Shown here in pieces: positions 39,106 to 50,853 of a DNA stretch of 64,000 nt; within the stretch, counting starts at the first letter, position 1; the number at the start of each line of letters is the position of its first letter. Position numbers and translations under genes: made by a program. Source of the stretch: Pseudodesulfovibrio sp. zrk46 (GTDB taxonomy: Bacteria; Desulfobacterota; Desulfovibrionia; Desulfovibrionales; Desulfovibrionaceae); NCBI RefSeq assembly GCF_012516435.1, contig NZ_CP051216.1:1614001-1678000 (forward strand). Direction: 5' to 3'. Under the pieces are notes generated by a model. The model saw only the letters and a list, made by a program, of their open reading frames with translations, did no database searches and was not told where the DNA came from.

Positions 39106-40005
39106 GTGAAAAAGCCCAATAAAATAGTCGTTGTCATCGTAGCGGGACTCTTCGTGTATCTGTCCATGTTCACGTGGAACCTGCGCACCGGTCATCTGGA
39201 CGCTTTGTCCAGTTACACGGGCCTTGATATCTCCGGCTACCTCCTGCGCCCCGGCCTGTGGGTGAAGGATCAGGTGGTGGGCTTCTGGGAACGCTATATC
39301 TATCTGGTGGGCCTCAAGCAGGAGAATGATACCCTGTTGGCAGAGGTCGCCCGCCTCAAGCAGGAGAACATGTTCCTCAACGAGCGGGCTGACCATGGCG
39401 CTCGCCTCGACAAACTCCTCGGCTTTGTGCCTCCCGAAGAGTGGGACGCCAGCGGTGCGCGGGTCATCGCCCATCGCATGGGGCCGGCCGGTGTGCTGGA
39501 TACCATCAGCGTGGATCGAGGTGCGGCCACCGGAGTCGAGGCTGACATGCCCGTCCTTTCGCTGGATGGCGTCGTGGGGCGTGTGCTTAAGGCCGGTGCC
39601 ATGAATTCTTCCATCCTGCTCCTTACTGACGCCAACTCCCGTATCGCTGTTGTCGGCGGTTCCCATCGTTCCCCGGGTATGCTGTCCGGGCAGGGCTACG
39701 GTCAGGCGCTCAAGCTTCGGTTCGTGAACCTCAATGCCGTCATCGACTCCGGCGAGCTGCTGCTGACCTCCGGCCTCTCAGGTATCTTTCCCAAGGGTCT
39801 CCCCGTGGCCCGTGTGACCAAGGTGCAGCGATCAGACATCTCCCTGTTCCTGACCGTGGAAGCCGAGCCTCTCATCGACGTAGGCAGCCTGGAAGAGGTG
39901 CTGCTGCTCCAGTCTCAGCCCCGACAGCTGGAAGCTGCCCCTGAAGTTGTCCCGGAAGGCGAGGCCGCAAACGCGGAGGCCGAAAACGGTGCTGCAACTC
40001 AATAA
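39106..40005 (+). CDS. mreC: Rod shape-determining protein MreC
   Basis: A 299-residue protein with an N-terminal membrane helix (about 7-24), a coiled coil (about 70-100, LKQENDTLLAEVARLKQEN) and the beta-barrel MreC domain (LSLDGVVGRVLKAG, then GELLLTSGLSGIFPKGLPVARV). It links MreB to the penicillin-binding proteins in the periplasm. The start is GTG at 39106 with AGGCAGGA upstream; earlier codons in the frame fall inside the preceding terminator. It overlaps mreD by 17 nt. Confidence 0.93.
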   Translation: MKKPNKIVVVIVAGLFVYLSMFTWNLRTGHLDALSSYTGLDISGYLLRPGLWVKDQVVGFWERYIYLVGLKQENDTLLAEVARLKQENMFLNERADHGARLDKLLGFVPPEEWDASGARVIAHRMGPAGVLDTISVDRGAATGVEADMPVLSLDGVVGRVLKAGAMNSSILLLTDANSRIAVVGGSHRSPGMLSGQGYGQALKLRFVNLNAVIDSGELLLTSGLSGIFPKGLPVARVTKVQRSDISLFLTVEAEPLIDVGSLEEVLLLQSQPRQLEAAPEVVPEGEAANAEAENGAATQ

Positions 40006-40474
40006 CTTTATCGCCCTCCTTTGGTGGGCCGGATACACCATCCTCGGCGTCTGGGCGCAGCGCTTCGTGCCGGGCGTGGATTTCCTCGCCCCGGGCATCG
40101 TGCTCTCCATGCAGGAAGAGGCCGGGCACAGGACCATCTGGCTCGCTCTGATCTGGATTCTGCTGCAGGAGGGCATAGGCAACCTCCCGTTTGGCTACGG
40201 GTTGGCCTGGTACGGCTCGTTGGCCTTGTTCTACGTCATGGGGCGCTGGCTGTTTGAAGCTCGCTCCATACTCTTTGTCTGTCTGCTCGGTCTTGGTCTT
40301 GGTGTGCTCCACCCCGTGCTGCTCTATGGTCTGTCCTCTCTGGCTGATCTGACTATCCCGCTGAAACCTGCCGTGATGGAAGGTGTGGCGCAGGCAGCCC
40401 TGTTCCCAGTGATCTGGCTGCTGGCCGACAAAGCATTTCCCAGAAGGATGAGGCAGGATGTCAGACCTCTATAA
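39989..40474 (+). CDS. mreD: MreD-type membrane protein
   Basis: A 161-residue protein with five or so membrane helices (LNNFIALLWWAGYTILG, then TIWLALIWILLQEG, then SILFVCLLGLGLGVL and further). Position between mreC and mrdA and the hydrophobic pattern make it MreD, though sequence conservation in this family is low. The start is GTG at 39989 with GGAGG about 10 nt upstream, within the end of mreC. It overlaps mrdA by 17 nt, so the cluster is translationally coupled. Confidence 0.8.
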   Translation: MLQLNNFIALLWWAGYTILGVWAQRFVPGVDFLAPGIVLSMQEEAGHRTIWLALIWILLQEGIGNLPFGYGLAWYGSLALFYVMGRWLFEARSILFVCLLGLGLGVLHPVLLYGLSSLADLTIPLKPAVMEGVAQAALFPVIWLLADKAFPRRMRQDVRPL

Positions 40475-42335
40475 TCACGCCAATCAGGAACCGCCCCGGG
40501 CTGGTCTGATCCTGCTCCAGGCTCTCATTCTGGGAGTCTTCTGTCTGTTCTCCATCCGCCTCTGGTATCTTCAGATCCACCACGGTGAGGATTACGCACG
40601 CAAGGCGCGTGAAAACCAGATGCGTCAGGAGTCGGTCTTTTCGCCGCGTGGTTTGATTCGTGACCGCAACGGCGACCTGCTGGCCGTGAATGAGCCTGCC
40701 TATGCTCTTGGTCTGGTGCGCGAAGACTGCCCGGACATCGACAAGACCCTGCATCAGGTGGCTGCATGGACCGGCAGGGACTTTGATGAGCTCAAGAAAA
40801 TTTACAAGAAGAAGCGCCGCAGGGTGAAGCCCTTTGAGCCGCTCATTCTCATTTCGGATCTTTCCTTTGGCGAAGTGGCCATGATCGACGCCAACCGACT
40901 CCGCTGGCCCGGTCTTGAGGTGCAGGTGCGCCCCCGTCGTCAGTATCGCTACGGCGAACTTCTGGCCCACGTCCTCGGCTACGTGGCTGAAGCCAACGAA
41001 AAAGAGATGGAGAAGCGTCCCGAGCTCGCTCTGGGCGACGAAGTGGGCAAGCAGGGCATCGAGTTCATGCTCGAAGACCGTATGCGTGGCGTGAAAGGGC
41101 TGGTGCAGTTCGAGGTGGACGTCAACGGCCGTCGTCTGCAGGAGCGCACCCTCAAGCATCCTCGCGCAGGGCACGAAATTTCCCTGTCCATTGATCTCGG
41201 CCTGCAAAAGCTGGCCATGGATTGGCTGGAAGAGGAAGCGGGCGGTGTGGTTGTCATGGACGCCAATACCGGACAGCTCTGGGCGCTCGCTACAGCCCCG
41301 TCCTACAATTCCAACGATTTTTCTTCGGGCCTGAGCTCTGAGCAGTGGGCCGAACTCCGTGATAATCCGCTGCATCCCATGCAGAATCGCGTCATTCAGT
41401 CGGTGTACCCGCCTGGTTCGGTCTTCAAGCATGTAGTGGCTGGCGCAGGCCTCCACTACGACATGCTCGATCCTAAAGAGACGGTAAACTGTACGGGGCA
41501 GCTCAAGCTCGGACGCCATGTCTTCCGCTGTTGGAAAAAAGGTGGGCACGGCAAGACCGACTTCATGAAGGCCTTGGTCCAGTCCTGTGACGTCTATTTC
41601 TATAAGATGGGCAAGAAGCTCGGCGTGGACCGCATGTCCGAGTTTGCCATGAACTCGGGCTTCGGCAAACTCACCGGTATTCAGCTCCCCCACGAAAAGT
41701 CGGGCAATATCCCCACCCGCAAGTGGAAGCGTAAGCGCTTCGGCGAAGGCTGGCAGGGCGGTGACAACTTCAACATGGCCATCGGTCAGGGGTACACCCT
41801 GGTCACGCCGCTACAGGTGGCTCAGTTTTTTGCCGGTGTTATCAACGGCGGCAAGCTGCTCAAACCGCTTCTTCTCAAAGACGACAAGACCGTGGTCAAG
41901 GGACGCATTCCCCTGACCCCCGAACAACTCAAGATGTTGGAAGACGCCTTGATAGAGACCGTTGATAGTCCTCGCGGAACCTGTCGACGCATCCGCACCA
42001 AAGGCGTGATCGTGGGCGGTAAGACCGGCACGGCACAGGTGGTGCGGCTGACGGACGAGCTCAAGGAGCTCAAGGACGCACAGATCCCCTACAAGTTCCG
42101 CGACCACGCGTGGATGGCCGCCATCGCTGAAAAGGGCAACCGCAAGTTTGCCATCGCCGCTCTCGTGGAACACGGCCTGCACGGCAGCTGGAACGGCAAC
42201 ATGGTCAAGGCCATCATTGAATATCTTTTCGACGGGACCATAACGCTCAAGCCGGAGATCAAGAAACAGCAGGCCCGCGAGGCTCGCCTCATCACCGTTC
42301 CATCCAAGAAAAAGAAACCTGCAGGAGCGCAATAA
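40458..42335 (+). CDS. mrdA: Penicillin-binding protein 2 (peptidoglycan transpeptidase)
   Basis: A 625-residue class B PBP. It has one N-terminal membrane helix (about 17-37), the dimerisation domain (55-240), then the transpeptidase domain with the active serine in PPGSVFKH (SxxK), the second motif SCD in QSCDVYFYKMG, and KTGTAQ near residue 520. It cross-links peptidoglycan during elongation together with RodA. The second motif is SCD where many PBP2 proteins read SSD/SxN; the catalytic residues are otherwise intact. It shares one base with the rodA start (TAATG). Confidence 0.96.
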   Translation: MSDLYNHANQEPPRAGLILLQALILGVFCLFSIRLWYLQIHHGEDYARKARENQMRQESVFSPRGLIRDRNGDLLAVNEPAYALGLVREDCPDIDKTLHQVAAWTGRDFDELKKIYKKKRRRVKPFEPLILISDLSFGEVAMIDANRLRWPGLEVQVRPRRQYRYGELLAHVLGYVAEANEKEMEKRPELALGDEVGKQGIEFMLEDRMRGVKGLVQFEVDVNGRRLQERTLKHPRAGHEISLSIDLGLQKLAMDWLEEEAGGVVVMDANTGQLWALATAPSYNSNDFSSGLSSEQWAELRDNPLHPMQNRVIQSVYPPGSVFKHVVAGAGLHYDMLDPKETVNCTGQLKLGRHVFRCWKKGGHGKTDFMKALVQSCDVYFYKMGKKLGVDRMSEFAMNSGFGKLTGIQLPHEKSGNIPTRKWKRKRFGEGWQGGDNFNMAIGQGYTLVTPLQVAQFFAGVINGGKLLKPLLLKDDKTVVKGRIPLTPEQLKMLEDALIETVDSPRGTCRRIRTKGVIVGGKTGTAQVVRLTDELKELKDAQIPYKFRDHAWMAAIAEKGNRKFAIAALVEHGLHGSWNGNMVKAIIEYLFDGTITLKPEIKKQQAREARLITVPSKKKKPAGAQ

Positions 42336-43444
42336 TGCCCATTGATAGACGGCTCCTTTTCTATATCAACTGGCCCCTGCTTGGCGTAGCCATTCTGCTT
42401 TTTCTGCTCGGGGTACTGAATCTCTATTCCGCTTCCGGTTATCGATTGGAAGAGGGTATGAGCATTGCTCCGTACTTCAACAAGCAGCTCATCTGGGGTT
42501 TGATGGGCATGTTCAGCATGATTGTCTTCATGTTCTTCGACTATCGTCACCTCAAGACCATGGCCTGGCCCTTGTTCTGGACAACGGTCCTGTTGCTGCT
42601 GGCAGTGTTTTTTGTGGGTAAAACCATCTACGGCGCCAAGCGTTGGCTTGATCTCGGGTTCATGAACTTTCAGCCGTCCGAGCTGGCCAAGATCGCTGTC
42701 CTCATCGTGGGCGCCCGCATTCTGTCCAAGGAACGCGAGCCTCTCGATTTTCTGCGCCTCGCCTATGTCATGGGCGTGGGCCTCATCCTCGGCGGGCTCA
42801 TCATCAAGCAGCCCGACCTCGGTTCCGGCCTGTCTGTCCTGATGATCCTCGGTGGTATGGTGCTGTTCCGTGGCGTGACCCCGCGCGTCTTCAAGACAGC
42901 CCTTGTCTGTATTCCCTGCCTGCTGCCTCTGTCGTGGTTCTTCCTGCATGACTACCAGAAGCAGCGCATCATGACCTTCCTCGATCCTACCAAGGACCCT
43001 CTTGGTGCCGGATATCACATCATCCAGTCGGAAATCGCCATCGGTTCGGGCGGATTCTGGGGCAAGGGATTTTTGGAAGGAACACAGTCTCAGTTGCGAT
43101 TTTTACCTGAGCGTCACACAGACTTTGCTGTGGCCGTTTTCGGTGAAGAATGGGGTTTTGCCGGGACTATGTTACTTTTGTCACTATTCTGCTTCTTTTT
43201 ATACCAAATGGTGGTCATTGCACGTGACGCCAGGGGGCTGTTTGGCAGCTATCTGGCAGCAGGCGTGTTCTTCTATTTCTTCTGGCAAATCCTTATAAAT
43301 ACGGGTATGGTCCTCGGGCTAATGCCAGTTGTAGGCATACCGCTTCCGTTTATCAGCTACGGAGGCAGTGCCACACTGGTGAACTTCTGTCTCGTTGGGC
43401 TGGTTTTGAACGTGTCCATGCGCAGGTTCTTGTTCAAACAGTAA
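42335..43444 (+). CDS. rodA: RodA, SEDS peptidoglycan polymerase
   Basis: A 369-residue SEDS-family protein with about ten membrane helices. Family features are the loop FMNFQPSELAKIAVLI, KQPDLGSGLSVL, and the C-terminal GIPLPFISYGGSATLVNF. It polymerises glycan strands as partner of the PBP2 encoded upstream. The start codon overlaps the mrdA stop. It ends the mreCD-mrdA-rodA group, with a bactofilin gene 57 nt further on. Confidence 0.97.
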   Translation: MPIDRRLLFYINWPLLGVAILLFLLGVLNLYSASGYRLEEGMSIAPYFNKQLIWGLMGMFSMIVFMFFDYRHLKTMAWPLFWTTVLLLLAVFFVGKTIYGAKRWLDLGFMNFQPSELAKIAVLIVGARILSKEREPLDFLRLAYVMGVGLILGGLIIKQPDLGSGLSVLMILGGMVLFRGVTPRVFKTALVCIPCLLPLSWFFLHDYQKQRIMTFLDPTKDPLGAGYHIIQSEIAIGSGGFWGKGFLEGTQSQLRFLPERHTDFAVAVFGEEWGFAGTMLLLSLFCFFLYQMVVIARDARGLFGSYLAAGVFFYFFWQILINTGMVLGLMPVVGIPLPFISYGGSATLVNFCLVGLVLNVSMRRFLFKQ

Positions 43445-43501
43445 CAAGTTGCCTGATGAAGCCAGCCTTTGGGAATAACTGGATTTTTTAGGAGCGCTTT
43501 C

Positions 43502-43870
43502 ATGGCGAGAGACGAAATCAACGCGTTTTTGGGTGCTGGGACCAACTATCAGGGCAAATTGCATTTCCAAGGTGCGGTCCGCATCGATGGCAATTTCCAG
43601 GGTGAGGTCGTATCCGATGGAACGCTGGTTGTCGGCCAAGAGGCCGTGGTAGAAGGACAGGTCCGCGTGGGCCAGCTCGTTCTGTCTGGAAATATCCAGG
43701 GTGAGGTAGAGGCCAAGAATAAGGTAGTCTTGCATAAGACTGCTAACTTACAGGGGAACATCAGGACTCCGAGCCTGGTGGTAGAAGAAGGTGCAGTGTT
43801 GGAAGGTCAGCTCGTTATGGGCAGTCTGGATGCCACTGCCTCCGCAACGCCGGAAGAAGACTCCAAGTAA
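43502..43870 (+). CDS. Bactofilin
   Basis: A 122-residue bactofilin (PF04519, formerly CcmA/DUF583). The central repeats of a right-handed beta helix are seen as GKLHFQGAVRIDGNFQGEV, then GQVRVGQLVLSGNIQGEVEA, then GNIRTPSLVVEEGAVLEGQL, quoted by key residues. Bactofilins form polymers that localise cell-wall and polarity proteins. The start at 43502 has AGGAG 7 nt upstream. Position after rodA fits a morphogenetic role. Confidence 0.92.
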   Translation: MARDEINAFLGAGTNYQGKLHFQGAVRIDGNFQGEVVSDGTLVVGQEAVVEGQVRVGQLVLSGNIQGEVEAKNKVVLHKTANLQGNIRTPSLVVEEGAVLEGQLVMGSLDATASATPEEDSK

Positions 43871-43912
43871 CATTTCGACGACTGCTCGAGGAGCGTTCGC
43901 GACCTGTTCAAA

Positions 43913-43929
43913 GTCAAAAAGGCTTTGAC
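43913..43929. promoter_or_regulatory. Inverted repeat before the atpF'FHAGDC cluster
   Basis: GTCAAA-AAGGC-TTTGAC lies 71 nt upstream of the b' subunit start. A TTCACAA half-site resembling half a Rex box follows near 43973, but without a good partner. It may be the promoter region of the second atp cluster. Confidence 0.25.
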
Positions 43930-44000
43930 ACAAGTCGTGAAATTGCGTAATCGGCAATGACTTTGCGCCAAAATTCACAACCTATCTGGGGGCACACGGT

Positions 44001-44423
44001 ATGGTAATACCTGACAAGACACTTTTTATCCAAGGGGCTAACTTTCTCATCACGATCTTCGTGTTGAACGTGCTCCTGATCAAACCCATTCGCGAAATCA
44101 TCAAGAAGCGCAAGGGTTTGATGGCTGATCAGCTGGACAAGATCGAAGGCTTCAACAAGAACGCGGAAGCGAAAGTCGCAGACTATGAGACTCAGCTCGC
44201 CGCCGCCCGCAAGGAAGCCAACGACATCCGTTCCGCCATGAAGGACGAGGGCACTGCTCAGGAGCAGGAACTCATGTCCGTTGCCGGCGCGGAAGCCTCC
44301 AGCACCATCCAGGCAGCCCGCGCCGAGATCGAGGCCGAGGTGAAGGGAGCCATGGATCAGCTGACCAAGGACGTTGACAAATTCGCCGAAGCCGCCACAG
44401 GTAAGATCCTGGGCCAGGCTTAG
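44001..44423 (+). CDS. atpF': ATP synthase Fo subunit b'
   Basis: A 140-residue protein with an N-terminal membrane helix (about 7-27) and a long charged coiled coil, as in the b/b' stator subunits. Since a second b-type gene follows immediately, this is a b' of the split-stator kind found in photosynthetic bacteria and deltaproteobacteria. GGGGG lies upstream of the ATG. It starts the seven-gene cluster b'-b-delta-alpha-gamma-beta-epsilon. Confidence 0.9.
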   Translation: MVIPDKTLFIQGANFLITIFVLNVLLIKPIREIIKKRKGLMADQLDKIEGFNKNAEAKVADYETQLAAARKEANDIRSAMKDEGTAQEQELMSVAGAEASSTIQAARAEIEAEVKGAMDQLTKDVDKFAEAATGKILGQA

Positions 44424-44447
44424 ACGAGGGGTAAGGAGGGTTTCATT

Positions 44448-45013
44448 TTGAAACGTGCATTGTTTTTTGCGGTCCTGCTGATCGCCCTGGCGATCTCGTC
44501 GGTGGCGTTTGCCAGCGAAGGTCACGGAGTCTTCACAGCTGAAAATGTGAAAGACTACGGCCTGCGTATCGTCAACTTGATCCTGTTTGCAGGCCTGCTG
44601 TACAAGCTGGCTGGCGCCAAGATCAAAGATTTCTTCGTTGGTCGTCGCGACGGCATCAAGCAGGAGCTTGATGATCTCGCCGCCCGCCAGGCTGATGCCG
44701 AGAAGAAACTGAAAGAAGTTGAATCCGGCATTGCCAATATGGCGCAGGAGAAAGAGGCCATCATCGCTGAAGCTAAGAAGCAGGGCGAGGCCATCAAGGA
44801 AGCCATCATCGCTAAGGGTCATAAAGACGCCGAAGCTCTGAAGGAACAAGCTAAGCGCACCGCTTCCAACGAAGCTCAGGCTGCTATCGAAACCATTCGC
44901 GGCGAAATGGCCGACATGGTTGTCGCCGCTGCTGAAAAGATCGTCGCCGAGAAGCTGAGCGCTGAAGACCACGACAAGCTTGTGGATGACTATTTAACTA
45001 AGGTGGTGCTCAA

Positions 45014-45017
<4 letters not shown>
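44448..45017 (+). CDS. atpF: ATP synthase Fo subunit b
   Basis: A 189-residue b subunit with a signal-like N-terminus (1-22), a membrane segment (about 38-54), and a long helix rich in Ala, Lys and Glu. It forms the peripheral stator with b'. The start is TTG at 44448, with AAGGAGGG 7 nt upstream and no ATG at a suitable distance. Its stop overlaps the next TTG start (TTGA), so atpH translation is coupled. Confidence 0.92.
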
Positions 45018-47078
<2,061 letters not shown>

Positions 47079-47092
47079 CTAAGGGGTAACGA

Positions 47093-47965
47093 ATGGCTTC
47101 GTTAAGAGACGTCCAAAATCAGATTGTTGGCGTCAAGAAAACCAAGCAGATCACCAAGGCGATGAACATGGTCGCCTCGGCAAAACTGCGCAACGCACAG
47201 GAGCGTATCGAACGCTTCCGTCCGTATGCGGACAAGTTTTACGAGATGCTTGGGGACTTGGCAGCCGGCGCTGACGAATCGGTACATCCGCTGCTGGAAG
47301 TCCGGGACGAAGTAAAGACCGTGGGTATCATGGTCACCACTTCCGACCGCGGCCTCTGTGGCGCATTTAATGTCAATATCATCAATAAGGCCATGAAGCT
47401 GGCCAAGGCCAAAGCCGCCGAGGGCAAAGCAGTCAAAATGTACTGCATCGGTAAGAAAGCCCGCGACGTCTTTAAGAAGACCGAATTTGAAATGGTGCGA
47501 GCAGAAGCTGACGCCATGAGCAAGTTCGACTTCAATCTGGCTGCCAGCGTTGGTAACGAACTGATCGCCGGCTACGTTTCCGGTGAACTGGACGAAGTCC
47601 ACATCTGCTACGGTGAGTTCATCTCCATGGCCAAGCAGCCCGCCACGACTCTGCAGCTTCTGCCCATGGCAGCACAGGAAGAGTCCGAAGGCGAAGGCGG
47701 CGCAGGTGACTACTTGTACGAACCGTCTGTTGAGGGCCTGCTCGCTGAGCTGCTGCCCCGCTTCATCAAAGTCCAGGTCTACCGTGGCCTGCTCGACACC
47801 TCCTGCTCCGAGCACGCAGCTCGTATGGCAGCGATGGATAACGCCACCAAGGCGTGTGATGAACTGACGGACACCCTGACCTTGCTCTTCAACAAGACAA
47901 GGCAGGCCGCCATTACTGGCGATCTTATGGACATTGTCGGCGGCGTGGAAGCGCTGAAAGGATAA
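47093..47965 (+). CDS. atpG: ATP synthase F1 subunit gamma
   Basis: A 290-residue gamma subunit. The N-terminal helix SLRDVQNQIVGVKKTKQITKAMNMVA and the segment SDRGLCGAFN are diagnostic, as is the C-terminal helix ending in the ITGDLMDIVGG segment. It is the rotating shaft in F1. The ribosome site AAGGGG lies 7 nt before the ATG. Confidence 0.98.
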   Translation: MASLRDVQNQIVGVKKTKQITKAMNMVASAKLRNAQERIERFRPYADKFYEMLGDLAAGADESVHPLLEVRDEVKTVGIMVTTSDRGLCGAFNVNIINKAMKLAKAKAAEGKAVKMYCIGKKARDVFKKTEFEMVRAEADAMSKFDFNLAASVGNELIAGYVSGELDEVHICYGEFISMAKQPATTLQLLPMAAQEESEGEGGAGDYLYEPSVEGLLAELLPRFIKVQVYRGLLDTSCSEHAARMAAMDNATKACDELTDTLTLLFNKTRQAAITGDLMDIVGGVEALKG

Positions 47966-47978
47966 AAGGGGGCTATGA

Positions 47979-49379
<1,401 letters not shown>

Positions 49380-49391
49380 GCGAGGTAGCTC

Positions 49392-49814
49392 ATGGCTAAT
49401 ACGCTGAAACTCGAGATCGTCACTCCCGACCGCAAGGTTCTGTCGGAAGAAGTGGAATACGTTGGAGCCCCGGGCATCATGGGTGAATTTGGTGTCCTGG
49501 CAAACCACGTTCCCTTCCTGTCCGCCCTGGGAATCGGCAATCTCTTCTATAAACAAAACGGCAAGGCATACTACGTCTTCGTCTCCGGTGGATTCGCCGA
49601 AATCAGTAACAATCAGGTGACCATCCTCGCCGAAGTTGCTGAAATGGCTACCGAGATCGATGAAGACCGTGCCCAGAAGGCCAAAGGCCGCGCTGAAGAG
49701 CGTTCCGCCAAGGCCAAGGCAAAGGTCGACGCCGCTCGCAACCAGGCAGCACTGCGCAGAGCAATCTCTCGCATCAGCTGCAAGTCCTCCGGCAAGTCCG
49801 CAGGTACCTGCTAG
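49392..49814 (+). CDS. atpC: ATP synthase F1 subunit epsilon
   Basis: A 140-residue epsilon subunit. The N-terminal beta sandwich ([18 protein letters not shown], then [18 protein letters not shown]) is complete, followed by the two-helix C-terminal domain that can inhibit ATPase activity. The C-terminus runs [13 protein letters not shown], with two cysteines and small residues in place of a normal helix end; this may be a lineage trait. A terminator follows the stop. Confidence 0.95.
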   Translation: MANTLKLEIVTPDRKVLSEEVEYVGAPGIMGEFGVLANHVPFLSALGIGNLFYKQNGKAYYVFVSGGFAEISNNQVTILAEVAEMATEIDEDRAQKAKGRAEERSAKAKAKVDAARNQAALRRAISRISCKSSGKSAGTC

Positions 49815-49846
49815 CAGCAAGACCCGACCCTACACCCTGATACAAG

Positions 49847-49875
49847 AGGGCAGTCCGCAAGGACTGCCCTTTTTC
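49847..49875 (+). terminator. Intrinsic terminator after atpC
   Basis: The perfect 10-bp stem AGGGCAGTCC / GGACTGCCCT with a GCAA tetraloop is followed by a T-run. Confidence 0.93.
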
Positions 49876-50125
49876 TTTTGCCTTGGTGAAAGGGTATCTC
49901 TCACAAAAAAAATAATCCCCAAAATATGTCTATGCAGGTGTAATCATATGTATAGGCAAACTCTCATTGCCAGTGTGTGACTATAGGAGTACCACGCAGT
50001 ATTGACTCGTTTGTGGCAAGGGTTTTGAGGTCAGGAATTGAGCGTTGGACATGCCCTCATCTTGACCTGAGAAACGATTAAATGTATATACATTTAATCT
50101 AAACGTATATAAGTTAGATAACAGT
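49876..50125. other. Intergenic region between atpC and hutC
   Basis: 250 nt beyond the terminator, AT-rich towards hutC. It holds the 24-bp palindrome at 50076-50099, an imperfect second copy at 50098-50118 and presumably the hut promoter. A TGGCA...TTTTGA stretch near 50010 resembles a degraded sigma-54 site but lacks the -12 GC. Confidence 0.5.
50076..50099. promoter_or_regulatory. HutC-type operator (24-bp perfect palindrome)
   Basis: The half-site GATTAAATGTAT is followed by its exact reverse complement. The core TGTATATACA is the form bound by HutC repressors in Pseudomonas. It ends 26 nt upstream of hutC, over the likely promoter. An imperfect related repeat (TCTAA...TTAGA around CGTATATA) follows directly, so there may be two sites. 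Confidence 0.75.
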
Positions 50126-50836
50126 ATGGCAAAACAGAACAAATCACTACAGATTCGCGACTTCATCCTGACCCGTATCCGGAACGGGGCATGGATTACC
50201 GGTCAGAAAATTCCTTCTGAAGCGGAGTTGATGTCGCTCTTTTCGGCCAGTCGCATGACGGTGCATCGAGCTGTAAAAGAGCTTGCCGCTGAAGGCCACC
50301 TGCTGCGTGAGCGTGGAAGAGGCACTTTTGTGGCAAAGCGGATCCCTCGTAGTGAACTGCTCACGGTTCGTGACATCGTGGTCGAGATCAAGGAGCGCGG
50401 CGGGACCTATTACAATGAGGTCAAGCATGTAGGGTACGCCAACCAGTCTGCACGGCTGAGCCATGTTTTTGGCGGCGTTCCCATTGCCAGCATCGCGCAC
50501 TCCATCATCGTTCATTACGAAAACGGTGAACCACTTCAGTTGGAAAATCGCTGGGTGGATCTCAACATGGTGCCCGGCTACCTGACAGTGGATTTCACCA
50601 CCTGTTCGCCTTCCCGTTATCTTTCTCAGGAAGCTCCGCTGCAAAAGGCGGAGCATGAGTTGACCGCTGCACTCCCTAATCAGGAGCAGCAGAACTTTCT
50701 CGAAATACGGGCAGGCGATCCCTGCCTGCTGCTCAAGCGTAAAACTTGGTCGGGCGACCGTCTGGTCTCCTATGCCGAGCTATTGTATCCCGCATCGCGG
50801 TACAGCTTCGGCGGCGTGTTCACGCCCGGCACCTAA
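50126..50836 (+). CDS. hutC: Histidine-utilisation repressor HutC (GntR family)
   Basis: A 236-residue GntR/HutC regulator. The winged helix covers about 8-75 ([19 protein letters not shown], then [18 protein letters not shown]), and the UTRA effector domain covers 95-232 ([13 protein letters not shown], then ISYAE-type end). Repressors of this group are released by urocanate. It is the first gene of the hut operon and probably regulates itself through the adjacent palindrome. hutU follows 17 nt after its stop. Confidence 0.93.
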   Translation: MAKQNKSLQIRDFILTRIRNGAWITGQKIPSEAELMSLFSASRMTVHRAVKELAAEGHLLRERGRGTFVAKRIPRSELLTVRDIVVEIKERGGTYYNEVKHVGYANQSARLSHVFGGVPIASIAHSIIVHYENGEPLQLENRWVDLNMVPGYLTVDFTTCSPSRYLSQEAPLQKAEHELTAALPNQEQQNFLEIRAGDPCLLLKRKTWSGDRLVSYAELLYPASRYSFGGVFTPGT

Positions 50837-50853
50837 ACCGAGACGAGGTATCC

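Noticed and set aside
43871-44000. Rex operator before the second atp cluster
   Set aside because: Only half-sites (GTGAA, TTCACAA) are seen at unsuitable spacing, so the match is too weak to claim.
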